Assembly (NCBI GenBank): GCA_965249045.1
Contig: OZ252213.1
Coordinates: forward strand, 434,001-498,000
DNA length: 64,000 nucleotides
Reading direction: 5' to 3'
Source: Nemesobacter sp965249045
GTDB lineage: Bacteria > Desulfobacterota_D > UBA1144 > Nemesobacterales > Nemesobacteraceae
The stretch's first letter is position 1. The number at the start of each line of letters is the position of its first letter. This document shows, piece after piece, positions 9,742-15,930 of this stretch. Below the pieces are notes generated by a model. The model ran no database searches. It was not told the DNA's origin and saw only the letters and a list, made by a program, of their open reading frames with translations. Made by a program: the position numbers and the translations under genes.

Positions 9742-9960
9742 TTAAAAACGGAAAACCATTGACGAAACCTTTGAAGGCAAAAGTTTTATCAGACCTCGTA
9801 AGGTCTTTCCCACTTCCGAATCGTAGCGAGCTTCCTTTGGAGTAGCTTTTAAACTTCTGCCATACTTGTTAGCAGTTGTCTTGACTTGCCCATATTCTTC
9901 TATCGGGAATTCCGCCTCATACCCATCAGGAATCCTCTTTATGGTAAATTCTCCAGCCAT
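9742..9960 (-). CDS. Small hypothetical protein (72 aa), passenger of element 2
   Basis: Unrecognised 72-aa basic protein starting MAGEFTIKRIPDGYEAEFPI. A near-perfect ribosome site (AAGGAGGTCGTT) stands before the ATG, and it follows the 58-aa gene by 12 nt in the same direction, so it is the third gene of a small operon. It has no signal peptide or membrane segment. A 50-bp part of it (9861-9910) is repeated, inverted, at the right end of the element (10629-10678). Function unknown. Confidence 0.6.
   Translation of the reverse strand: MAGEFTIKRIPDGYEAEFPIEEYGQVKTTANKYGRSLKATPKEARYDSEVGKTLRGLIKLLPSKVSSMVFRF
9861..9910. repeat. 50-bp inverted repeat, internal copy
   Basis: Positions 9861-9910 (beginning CATACTTGTTAGCAGTTGTC) are perfectly repeated in inverse orientation at 10629-10678. 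The copy here lies inside the 72-aa gene. The first 7 bp, CATACTT, also occur in the element terminus, suggesting that the right end was rebuilt by recombination at this short homology. Confidence 0.9.
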
Positions 9961-9972
9961 AACGACCTCCTT

Positions 9973-10149
9973 CTATATCTCGAGAGCTCGGTAAAGGATG
10001 TCAGTGGCTCGGTCTGCTCCCATTGACAACTGCCATGATTCCCCATCCTCCAGAGCGGTTACAAGGAGATACCATTCTTCACTTCCTTCCTCGTATATCA
10101 GTGTGAAGCTGAAAGTCTTTTGGTCGAGAGTTATTTCCTGAGTAGACAT
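9973..10149 (-). CDS. Small hypothetical protein (58 aa), passenger of element 2
   Basis: A 58-aa frame starting MSTQEITLDQKTFSFTLIYE and ending ADRATDILYRALEI. It is acidic and looks like a compact beta-rich domain with one C-terminal helix. A GAGGTG ribosome site lies 5 nt before the ATG. It sits 9 nt after the 84-aa gene and 12 nt before the 72-aa gene on the same strand. The tight spacing and good ribosome sites of all three argue that they are real. Function unknown. Confidence 0.6.
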   Translation of the reverse strand: MSTQEITLDQKTFSFTLIYEEGSEEWYLLVTALEDGESWQLSMGADRATDILYRALEI

Positions 10150-10158
10150 AACGACACC

Positions 10159-10413
10159 TCATAAATCGATGGACCATCTGACCGCAGCCTCAGGATAAAG
10201 TAGATGCTCTTGAATCTTCTCCACAAGAGGTATGAGATTCTTATAATGGATCAGGTGACAGCAGCTCTGAGTCTCACCCGTCTTCTGGTCTTGACCGGTG
10301 ATGACCAGAGCGCACCTCTTCTTGCTTACCCTTATCAGGGTGTATTCCTCCAGGATCAATCTTGGATCCTCTGCGATAGACTTCAGCAATTCTCTATCTG
10401 TTTTTTCTAGCAT
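10159..10413 (-). CDS. Small hypothetical protein (84 aa), first passenger gene of element 2
   Basis: Unrecognised 84-aa protein (MLEKTDRELLKSIAEDPRLI...) with an N-terminal helical part and a GQDQKTGETQSCCHLIHYKN segment. AGGAGG stands 7 nt before the ATG. It opens the three-gene operon of the element. No family can be named; position within a transposon suggests a passenger function (small regulator, toxin-antitoxin or anti-phage component), which is inference only. Confidence 0.6.
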   Translation of the reverse strand: MLEKTDRELLKSIAEDPRLILEEYTLIRVSKKRCALVITGQDQKTGETQSCCHLIHYKNLIPLVEKIQEHLLYPEAAVRWSIDL

Positions 10414-10628
10414 AATGGACCTCCTAAATTTAGCTTGGAGATCATCTTAAATAATGCTGGTGAGAGTTCAATACCCCTTGGAAAAGTTAATGGGGTCAGC
10501 TTGTTCTAACCGCTTTATTCTCTGTTCTCATCCAGCCTGTCGTAGTAGTCGTAATACTCGTGAAAAGGAGCTACAGGGAACAATGGTTCCAGTCCTTCAT
10601 ACATCCGCTCTATAATGCCGCAATCAAG

Positions 10629-10678
10629 ATTCCCGATAGAAGAATATGGGCAAGTCAAGACAACTGCTAACAAGTATG
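10629..10678. repeat. 50-bp inverted repeat, terminal copy
   Basis: Exact reverse complement of 9861-9910, ending 8 bp before the right tip of element 2. It replaces the inner part of the expected right terminal repeat. Confidence 0.9.
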
Positions 10679-10686
10679 TAAGTCCC

Positions 10687-10694
10687 AAATGTTT
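10687..10694. repeat. 8-bp target-site duplication, right copy (element 2)
   Basis: AAATGTTT, identical to 9628-9635. Here it continues into CACGTGAAACATTT, so the right flank retains a complete parS. Confidence 0.88.
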
Positions 10695-10705
10695 CACGTG
10701 AAACA
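10690..10705. promoter_or_regulatory. parS: parS centromere site 1 (ParB binding)
   Basis: TGTTTCACGTGAAACA is a perfect 16-bp palindrome matching the chromosomal parS consensus bound by ParB/Spo0J. It lies 14 nt downstream of the mnmE stop. Removing the neighbouring element and one target duplication restores a 22-bp palindrome centred on CACGTG. Origin-proximal placement, with dnaA about 23 kb away, fits a chromosome-segregation site. parA and parB are not in the window. Confidence 0.9.
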
Positions 10706-10719
10706 TTTTGCTCTCGCTT

Positions 10720-12114
10720 TTACTTTCCAATACAGAATCTGGAGAAAATTCTGCCCAGAAGATCCTCCGTGGTCACTTCCCCGGTGATCTCGCCGAGCGA
10801 GTTCATGGAGTTTCGCAGTTCTATCGATAGGATCTCGGGATACTCGTTCCGTTCGAGAAGTCCGAGGAATTCGCGCAGTTGATCGCGGGCCTTTTCCATG
10901 GATTTTTTATGGCGGAGATTAGTCAGCACCAGTTCCGAGGCGTCTACGCCGCGAGGCGAGCCCGCAAGGGTCTCGAACATAGCCTCCCTGAGTTGTTCTA
11001 TCCCCTCTTTTGTAAGCGCCGAGGTCTTCACCGGCTTTTTCCGCCCGAGAATCCGGCGAAGCTTCGATTTTTCAAGCTTCTCCTCAAGATCCATTTTGTT
11101 GATTACGACAAGATGCTTCTTTTTAGCAGCGGTTTCGAGGATTTTTCTGTCAAGGGCGTCCAGTTCTGTGTTCTGGTCCAAAACGACGAGTATGAATTCG
11201 GATTCCTCGGCTTTTTTGAGAGAAAGCTCTACCCCGAGTCTTTCTATCTGGTCCTCAGTGTCTCTTATGCCGGCCGTATCCGTTATAACGAGGGGAATTC
11301 CTCCGACATTCATTCTTTCTTCAATAAAATCTCTTGTGGTTCCGGCGATCGGGCTCACTATCGCCCTTTGAGTCTCGAGCAGACGGTTAAGTATGCTCGA
11401 TTTCCCGACGTTAGGCTTCCCCAGTATTACCATCGTCACCCCGTCTTTGAACATTCTGCCCGTATCGTAACTCTCGATGAGCGCCGAAAGCTCCTTTTCC
11501 ACGGATTCGGATGCTTCCTTGAGACGGTTTTTTGCAAGAGGATCTATATCTTCTTCGGGAAAATCGAGATTCGCCTCTATTTCCGCCAGAACGTCGAGGA
11601 CTTCATCTTTAAGTTCGTTCACCTTGCCCGAAAGGACTCCCTCGAGCTGCGCCTCAGCATACCTAAGACTCTGTTCCGTCTGGGCGCTTATGATATCAGA
11701 GACCGCCTCAGCCTGGGCCAAGTCCATTTTTCCGTTAAGAAACGCCCTCTGGGTAAATTCACCCGGGGCGGCGAGAGCCGCTCCGAGGCCGATTAGGATC
11801 TCAAGTATCTTCCGGGGAACAATGTGTCCCCCGTGAGAGTGTATTTCGGCTATGTCTTCCCCGGTATAGGTATCAGGGGAGCTCATAACGGTGCAGAGAA
11901 CCTCATCCACCGTCTCGCCGGTCTCGGGATTGATTATTTTTCCGAAACAGAGTTTTCTTTCGGAAAAACCGGGATTTCCAGCAGAAACGAAGATTTTTCT
12001 CACAATCGCGTGAGATTCCTCGCCGCTTATGCGGATCACGGCCACTCCTCCCTCCCCGGGCGGGGTCGAAATGGCGGCTATGGTGCTTTGGCGCTCGGGA
12101 ATCTGCGACGACAT
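10720..12114 (-). CDS. mnmE: tRNA modification GTPase MnmE (TrmE)
   Basis: MnmE, with MnmG, installs the cmnm5 group on U34 of several tRNAs. The 464-aa protein has the N-terminal formyl-THF-binding domain (TIAAISTPPGEGGVAVIRISG), a helical domain split by a Ras-like G domain (GKPNVGKSS for G1, GTTRD for G2, DTAG for G3, NKMD for G4) and the diagnostic C-terminal CIGK. In many bacteria mnmE lies near oriC beside rnpA, yidC, mnmG and parAB; here both neighbours are IS1595-type elements in parS sites. Before those insertions it was flanked closely by parS on both sides. Confidence 0.96.
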   Translation of the reverse strand: MSSQIPERQSTIAAISTPPGEGGVAVIRISGEESHAIVRKIFVSAGNPGFSERKLCFGKIINPETGETVDEVLCTVMSSPDTYTGEDIAEIHSHGGHIVPRKILEILIGLGAALAAPGEFTQRAFLNGKMDLAQAEAVSDIISAQTEQSLRYAEAQLEGVLSGKVNELKDEVLDVLAEIEANLDFPEEDIDPLAKNRLKEASESVEKELSALIESYDTGRMFKDGVTMVILGKPNVGKSSILNRLLETQRAIVSPIAGTTRDFIEERMNVGGIPLVITDTAGIRDTEDQIERLGVELSLKKAEESEFILVVLDQNTELDALDRKILETAAKKKHLVVINKMDLEEKLEKSKLRRILGRKKPVKTSALTKEGIEQLREAMFETLAGSPRGVDASELVLTNLRHKKSMEKARDQLREFLGLLERNEYPEILSIELRNSMNSLGEITGEVTTEDLLGRIFSRFCIGK

Positions 12115-12175
12115 GAAAGAGAATCTACCATATAAAACCCCGTTCAGTCAGGGGAGAAGGGGCAAAAAAACCCCT

Positions 12176-12183
12176 GAATGTTT
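12176..12183. repeat. 8-bp target-site duplication, left copy (element 1)
   Basis: GAATGTTT at 12176-12183 equals 14702-14709, directly outside the two ends of the transposase-bearing element. Preceded by CCCCT, it is the left arm of a former 32-bp palindrome around parS. Confidence 0.9.
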
Positions 12184-12208
12184 GGGAACTATATACTTAG
12201 GTTGACAA
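12184..12208. repeat. Left terminal inverted repeat of element 1
   Basis: 25 bp, perfect inverse of 14677-14701. It ends in TTGACAA, whose TTGACA serves as the -35 hexamer of the transposase promoter. Confidence 0.92.
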
Positions 12209-12230
12209 ACCCTTTTTAGCTTGTTATAAT
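12202..12230 (+). promoter_or_regulatory. Consensus sigma-70-type promoter of the IS1595 transposase
   Basis: TTGACA at 12202-12207, a 17-bp spacer and TATAAT at 12225-12230: both hexamers match the consensus perfectly. The -35 lies within the terminal repeat, so the end sequence doubles as promoter and transposase-binding site. The gene starts 28 nt downstream of the -10. Confidence 0.85.
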
Positions 12231-12258
12231 TATAATACACGTCAAGAAGGAGATAACG

Positions 12259-13185
12259 ATGCCTAAGCAAAAAAGACAAAAACTTTCTCTTTACGAACTT
12301 CTAGAACACTTCGATACGGAAGAGAAAGCCATGAGACATATTGAAAAGGTAAGATGGGAAGGGGAAAGACATTGCCCACGTTGTGGATCCACCGAAACCA
12401 CTGAAGCCAGTCATAAGAAAATGCCTTACTGGTGTAAGGCTTGCCGTAAGTATTTCAGTGTCCGTACCGGAACACTCATGGAAGATAGCAGACTTCCCTA
12501 TCGCAAGTGGCTAACTGCCATATACCTTATGGGAACGTCCTTAAAGGGCGTATCCAGCACTAAACTTGCAAGCGATCTTGGCATTACCCAAAAGACGGCT
12601 TGGTTCCTCGGCCATCGTATAAGACAAGCCTGGGATGAAAACGCCAGACAGTTTTTCGGTTCGGTAGAGATTGATGAAGCCTATCTCGGCGGACTGGAGA
12701 GAAACAAGCATAAGGGCAAGAAACTAAAGTCCGGCCGTGGCCCTACGGGCAAGAAACCGGTTATAGGTTTCAAGGAACGGGGAACTAAGAATGTCAAGGC
12801 CGTGACCGTGGACAGTACGGACCAAGGGACTGTGGCCAAAGTGGTTATAGAGAATGTCTCACGCAGTACCAACATATACACTGACGAGGCGGCAATGTAC
12901 TCGATACTCACACACTTGGGATATGAACACTGTAGGGTTAATCATAAGAGCGGGCAGTACGTAGATGGGGAAGCCCATACAAACGGCGTTGAATCGTTCT
13001 GGGCTTTGCTGAAACGTGGGTACTACGGCATTTATCACAGGATGTCTGTTAAGCACCTTCAGAAGTACATTAACGAGTTCGCTAACCGTACCAATGTCCG
13101 TCCTATGGACACCATAGATCAGATAAACCTAACACTGAAAGGACTGGTAGGGAAAAGACTTACTTACAAGGATTTAACCTTATAA
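12259..13185 (+). CDS. IS1595 family (ISXO2-like) transposase
   Basis: A 308-aa transposase. An N-terminal zinc ribbon uses Cys39, Cys42, Cys59 and Cys62 (CPRCG...CKAC). A helix-turn-helix-like stretch follows (SSTKLASDLGITQKTAWFLGHRIR). The RNase H-like ISXO2/DDE domain has VEIDEAYLGG with Asp139, YTDEA with Asp209 and HTNGVESFW, whose His240/Asn242/Glu245 would provide the last catalytic residue. Length and architecture are normal and the frame is open, so it is probably active. AGAAGGAGAT precedes the ATG. It is expressed from the promoter in the left terminal repeat. Confidence 0.95.
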   Translation: MPKQKRQKLSLYELLEHFDTEEKAMRHIEKVRWEGERHCPRCGSTETTEASHKKMPYWCKACRKYFSVRTGTLMEDSRLPYRKWLTAIYLMGTSLKGVSSTKLASDLGITQKTAWFLGHRIRQAWDENARQFFGSVEIDEAYLGGLERNKHKGKKLKSGRGPTGKKPVIGFKERGTKNVKAVTVDSTDQGTVAKVVIENVSRSTNIYTDEAAMYSILTHLGYEHCRVNHKSGQYVDGEAHTNGVESFWALLKRGYYGIYHRMSVKHLQKYINEFANRTNVRPMDTIDQINLTLKGLVGKRLTYKDLTL

Positions 13186-13212
13186 TTATGATATGAAGTT
13201 TTTTGATATTGC

Positions 13213-13701
13213 CTAATTTTTGACCGGACATACAGCTTTTTTGTTGTTTCCATGATGTAGGTCGAACCAAAGGAGGTTCAATGCCCGTCTGTCGCGAATT
13301 CCATAGATACGCTTCGTACTGTCTAGACGTAAAGAAAATAAATGTGACACATCATCCTGTTCTAGGTATTCCAATCGCTTTTTGGCTTGTTTAGTGAGTT
13401 CCTTTGCTTCCACAAAATGACTGTTGTTACCCTTGCCCGGCTTTTTGGCTCCGGACGCTCTCATTATCTCTTCCCATGTCATACTCTCAAAATCTTGCAA
13501 CTTTGGCAAAATTTCATTCCACCAACTATGACTAGCTACTGTTCTCCACCCCCAATCGCCATCTAGATCTACAATACTAAACCGCCATACGATAGTATCG
13601 TATTCTTCTTGAGCAAGAATCTTGGGTGTTCCTGTGCGTACTTCCTTTCGATTTTGGGGAGGAGGGTTGGATGCCTTAACCCTTTTCCGGGGTTTAGCCA
13701 C
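13213..13701 (-). CDS. Putative toxin partner of the PanA antitoxin (162 aa)
   Basis: A 162-aa basic protein starting at a GTG 2 nt after the stop of the PanA-like gene, so it is translationally coupled to it. Readable parts are a central FSIVDLDGDWGWR segment, FESMTWEEIMRA and a C-terminal KRIYGIRDRRALNLLWFDLHHG. I cannot name the family with certainty, but the small size and position directly behind a Panacea antitoxin are typical of its toxin partners. Toxicity and target are inference. It is carried inside the IS1595 element and ends 28 nt from the transposase stop, convergent with it. Confidence 0.65.
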   Translation of the reverse strand: MAKPRKRVKASNPPPQNRKEVRTGTPKILAQEEYDTIVWRFSIVDLDGDWGWRTVASHSWWNEILPKLQDFESMTWEEIMRASGAKKPGKGNNSHFVEAKELTKQAKKRLEYLEQDDVSHLFSLRLDSTKRIYGIRDRRALNLLWFDLHHGNNKKAVCPVKN

Positions 13702-13703
13702 AA

Positions 13704-14132
13704 TTACAAACTACCGTAATATTCGCCTAGGCTTTCCTTTGAAATGATCGAATTTCCTCGAATGCCATCTGGAGTTCCCTCACGAGCCATCTTCCATGGG
13801 TCTTCCATATGGGTTAGGTCACTTAACCATTGTGGCGCTTTGTCGGCGTAAAAGTTTAATACAGCATCCACAGTTGAGCATTGTTTTTTTGTAAGCACCT
13901 TTGTATTGCCCTTTCGGAACTTACTCACTTTGTATTCGCCACGATGGGCCTCATACAATTTACGCACAACAGGCCCGTTTGCCCATGCTTCAATCTCCTC
14001 TGGGAATATTTCATCATCATCCCATACCAAAGACCACGCCTGGCAATAGTAAACAAGCTTCTGAAGTTTCCAAGTTGTCATCGGACCTTGTTTCTTTAAG
14101 ACATAAGATGCAACATCAAAAACGCTAGCCAT
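13704..14132 (-). CDS. Panacea (DUF4065/SocA-like) antitoxin
   Basis: A 142-aa protein when started at MASVFDVASYVLKKQG, the usual family start; the longer frame would add an unrelated basic tail. The Panacea domain is recognised by TWKLQKLVYYCQAWSLVWDDDEIFPEEIEAWANGPVVRKLYEAHRG. Panacea proteins are antitoxins known to neutralise many unrelated toxins. The gene overlaps the preceding 54-aa gene by 8 nt and is followed after 2 nt by the putative toxin, giving a three-gene unit. Transfer by the IS1595 element is evident from the flanking repeats. Confidence 0.82.
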   Translation of the reverse strand: MASVFDVASYVLKKQGPMTTWKLQKLVYYCQAWSLVWDDDEIFPEEIEAWANGPVVRKLYEAHRGEYKVSKFRKGNTKVLTKKQCSTVDAVLNFYADKAPQWLSDLTHMEDPWKMAREGTPDGIRGNSIISKESLGEYYGSL

Positions 14133-14289
14133 TGTTATTGTCCTCAAACTTATTGGTAGATTCTGACTCCTCGTAAACAGTGATTTCTTTCTCTTTCCTT
14201 TCTGGGGAGACACCCAACAGGACTTTCAAACGAGTATCAAAATCCACTTCGGAGATGTCAGGAATTTCCTTGTCTGTTTCGTTACTCAT
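14125..14289 (-). CDS. Small acidic protein (54 aa) preceding the PanA gene
   Basis: A 54-aa frame (MSNETDKEIPDISEVDFDTR...) whose stop overlaps the PanA start by 8 nt. It is strongly acidic and probably disordered toward the end (EESESTNKFEDNNNG). An in-frame ATG at 14328 would add 13 residues, but neither start has a convincing ribosome site. It may be a third component or a leader peptide coupling translation of the antitoxin. Function unknown. Confidence 0.5.
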   Translation of the reverse strand: MSNETDKEIPDISEVDFDTRLKVLLGVSPERKEKEITVYEESESTNKFEDNNNG

Positions 14290-14414
14290 TATTAATTGAT
14301 AGGTTATCTTCGTAATCTTGATAAACATTATAATCGATACCGGACAGAAAATGCAAAAATATTTTCACGATTAAATTTCATGTATAATCCCCAAACTCAA
14401 ACTTGGAGGTCATT

Positions 14415-14525
14415 ATGGACAATAACGCAGAAATAGTTGAATTATTACAGCAGATTCTAAAAATTCTCGAGAAGATGAACAACAATCTAGAATCTATAGA
14501 ATTAACTATCCAGCTCAACGGGTAA
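14415..14525 (+). CDS. Tiny helical protein (36 aa)
   Basis: A 36-aa frame MDNNAEIVELLQQILKILEK... with a heptad-like leucine/isoleucine pattern and a good TTGGAGGT ribosome site 4 nt upstream. It converges with and overlaps the 54-aa minus-strand gene at 14502-14525. It could be a small coiled-coil protein of the element; existence rests on the ribosome site and composition only. Confidence 0.4.
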   Translation: MDNNAEIVELLQQILKILEKMNNNLESIELTIQLNG

Positions 14526-14666
14526 GGTGTTCTTTTCCTGTTTTTCTATAAGTTGATAGTCAAGTTCTTCTCTTTGCCTGGCTTTCCACCATTTTATGAC
14601 TTGCTGTCTCAAATCTTCGGGCAAGTCGGGTAGATAAAAATATAAATTTCTCTTTGCATCACTCAT
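14502..14666 (-). CDS. Small protein (54 aa) at the right end of element 1
   Basis: A 54-aa frame MSDAKRNLYFYLPDLPEDLR ending EKNTLPVELDS, with AAGGAG 8 nt before the ATG. The ribosome site directly abuts the right terminal repeat, and TATACT inside the repeat could act as a -10, so transcription may start in the terminus. It is charged and helical, with no recognised family. It overlaps the 3' end of the convergent 36-aa frame by 24 nt. Confidence 0.5.
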   Translation of the reverse strand: MSDAKRNLYFYLPDLPEDLRQQVIKWWKARQREELDYQLIEKQEKNTLPVELDS

Positions 14667-14676
14667 TGCATTCTCC

Positions 14677-14701
14677 TTGTCAACCTAAGTATATAGTTCC
14701 C
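14677..14701. repeat. Right terminal inverted repeat of element 1
   Basis: 25 bp, perfect inverse of 12184-12208. The outer tip GGGAAC abuts the duplicated target GAATGTTT. Confidence 0.92.
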
Positions 14702-14709
14702 GAATGTTT
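14702..14709. repeat. 8-bp target-site duplication, right copy (element 1)
   Basis: GAATGTTT, identical to 12176-12183. It overlaps the left half of the intact parS at 14705-14720. Confidence 0.9.
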
Positions 14710-14720
14710 CACGTGAAACA
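14705..14720. promoter_or_regulatory. parS: parS centromere site 2 (ParB binding)
   Basis: Second perfect copy of TGTTTCACGTGAAACA. With element 1 and one duplication removed, it becomes the centre of a perfect 32-bp palindrome (CCCCTGAATGTTT, CACGTG, AAACATTCAGGGG) lying about 60 bp upstream of the mnmE start. The insertion left one complete parS on the right side and only the left arm on the other. Confidence 0.9.
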
Positions 14721-14761
14721 TTCAGGGGAAATGAGGAGGATTTTTAAAGAAACCGTCAAAA

Positions 14762-15445
14762 TTATTTCTGGAGACTTTTAAGCGTGTCCATGGCGATGCT
14801 TGTATGGGCGTAACAGGAACCGGCGGTCATGACCATGGCAACGTTTATGGCTTCAGCCATCTGCTCCGCGGTTACGCCGTCGGTGCGGGCGTCCTTCACG
14901 CATCCCCTTATACAGTAGGGACACTTCGTCACATGGGCGCAGGCAAGGCCTATTATGCCTCTTTTCATTTTTTTGCTCAGAGCCCCGTCGGCAAAAATCT
15001 TTTTGTGAAGCTCCATGAAATGCGGAGATATGTCTCCACTGCATTCCCTGAAACTGGCAATTTCCTTCGCTATGTCTTTCTTGAAAAAGTGCCCTTCGGT
15101 AAGCGGAATTTCGTTTTCCAGAGTGTCCCAAGCCTCAAAAGCCAAGCTTGAAAAGGCAAAAGGGGCCCCCATTGCAAGCCTGAGTCCCACATATATCGAT
15201 TCGACTATCTCCTGGTCGGTCGCTCCCTGTTTTTTGCTCGCAAGAACCCTCGACCTTATGCAGTAGGGACAAGCCGTAATATGCGCTACTGCTACCGCGA
15301 TGAGCTGCTTTTCCTTCGCTGTAAGCGCCCCGTCCTCAAATACCGAATCGTGGTAACTCATCCAAGCACCGTATAGGTCCGGGTTAAGCTCTTTGAGATA
15401 AGCTATATCTGCGCCAATATTGGATTTCATTATCGTATCAGACAT
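14762..15445 (-). CDS. Carboxymuconolactone decarboxylase-family protein, two AhpD-like domains
   Basis: A 227-aa protein with two tandem AhpD-like domains, each with a CPYC motif (HITACPYCIRSR and HVTKCPYCIRGC). Such CxxC motifs usually carry peroxidatic or thiol-reductase activity, so a role in peroxide or disulfide chemistry is likely rather than muconolactone decarboxylation. I start at the ATG at 15445 because AAAGGAGGCAACAAC precedes it; the 39-residue upstream extension lacks this. It stands alone, just outside the parS site. Confidence 0.82.
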   Translation of the reverse strand: MSDTIMKSNIGADIAYLKELNPDLYGAWMSYHDSVFEDGALTAKEKQLIAVAVAHITACPYCIRSRVLASKKQGATDQEIVESIYVGLRLAMGAPFAFSSLAFEAWDTLENEIPLTEGHFFKKDIAKEIASFRECSGDISPHFMELHKKIFADGALSKKMKRGIIGLACAHVTKCPYCIRGCVKDARTDGVTAEQMAEAINVAMVMTAGSCYAHTSIAMDTLKSLQK

Positions 15446-15719
15446 GTTGTTGCCTCCTTTGTTTTTGACGATCGGCTTTCTCCGCAACCGAACTGAAGGA
15501 CATCTGGTTAAAAATCCCTGATGTATCTCTTCTATTGTACACTGCTTGACAGAGTTTTCCATTTATCGAAAAAATTGTCCGGAATGGAATTCCCCATCTA
15601 CAGCACTTTACTCCAACGCCAGATTTCCGAAAAAACTACCTAGCCTGGATTTCTCATAAAAGTAGTATAAAAAAGGCTCTTGTTCGTGTATAATATAAGT
15701 GAATTCAGCATGTTACAAT

Positions 15720-15860
15720 ACAAAAAACAGCTCGTGGGAGAGGAGACTTGCTGAGAATACAAACGGAGTAATACGCCAGTATTTCCCCAAGGAAATGGAC
15801 TTTGCGAAGCTTACGCAGGAAGATGCGAATAGAGTTGTGGACAAACTGAACAACTGACCG
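15720..15860 (+). pseudogene. IS30-family transposase remnant (C-terminal piece)
   Basis: Reading from about 15726 gives NSSWERRLAENTNGVIRQYF followed by PKEMDFAKLTQEDANRVVDKLNN and then a TGA where the family has an Arg codon; the following codons still read PRKC. This is the conserved C-terminal part of IS30 transposases (SSWERG.NENTNGLIRQYFPK...NNRPRK). Everything upstream is missing, so it is a dead scrap of an older insertion. Confidence 0.7.
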
Positions 15861-15930
15861 AGGAAATGCTTCGTAAAAGCGTGCGTTTTCAGTTGATTAC
15901 AATGTGGAAATGGAGAAGCCAAGAAGAATC

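Larger units (their letters stand above)
9636..10686. mobile_element. Non-autonomous IS1595-type element carrying three small genes (element 2)
   Basis: A 1051-bp insertion bounded by inverted ends that begin GGGACTTACATACTT (15 bp perfect: 9636-9650 and the complement at 10672-10686) and flanked by the 8-bp direct repeat AAATGTTT. The left end continues AGGTTGACAG, and over 25 bp matches the end of the transposase-bearing element at 12184 in 21 positions, so the two are related and could be mobilised by the same enzyme. It has no transposase, only three small minus-strand genes. It interrupts what was a parS site downstream of mnmE. The right end is rearranged: inside the 15 bp it carries a copy of an internal gene segment. 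Confidence 0.85.
12184..14701. mobile_element. IS1595-family element with PanA toxin-antitoxin passenger genes (element 1)
   Basis: A 2518-bp element with 25-bp perfect terminal inverted repeats (12184-12208 and 14677-14701; tip GGGAACTATATACTTAGG) and an 8-bp direct repeat GAATGTTT on each side. The plus strand carries the transposase; the rest holds a minus-strand operon of three genes ending in a Panacea-type antitoxin and a putative toxin, plus two further tiny genes. IS1595 elements make 8-bp duplications and are known to carry passenger genes. It is inserted in parS site 2, upstream of mnmE. Confidence 0.92.

Noticed and set aside
9630..9845. Plus-strand open frame starting in the left end of element 2
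   Set aside because: Antisense to the 72-aa gene that has a much better ribosome site; its start lies in the terminal repeat.
10515..10730. 71-aa open frame on the minus strand across the right end of element 2
   Set aside because: It runs through parS, the target duplication and the inverted repeat, reads palindromic DNA as protein, and lacks a ribosome site.
15713..15922. 69-aa minus-strand open frame
   Set aside because: Antisense to the IS30 transposase remnant, with no ribosome site.
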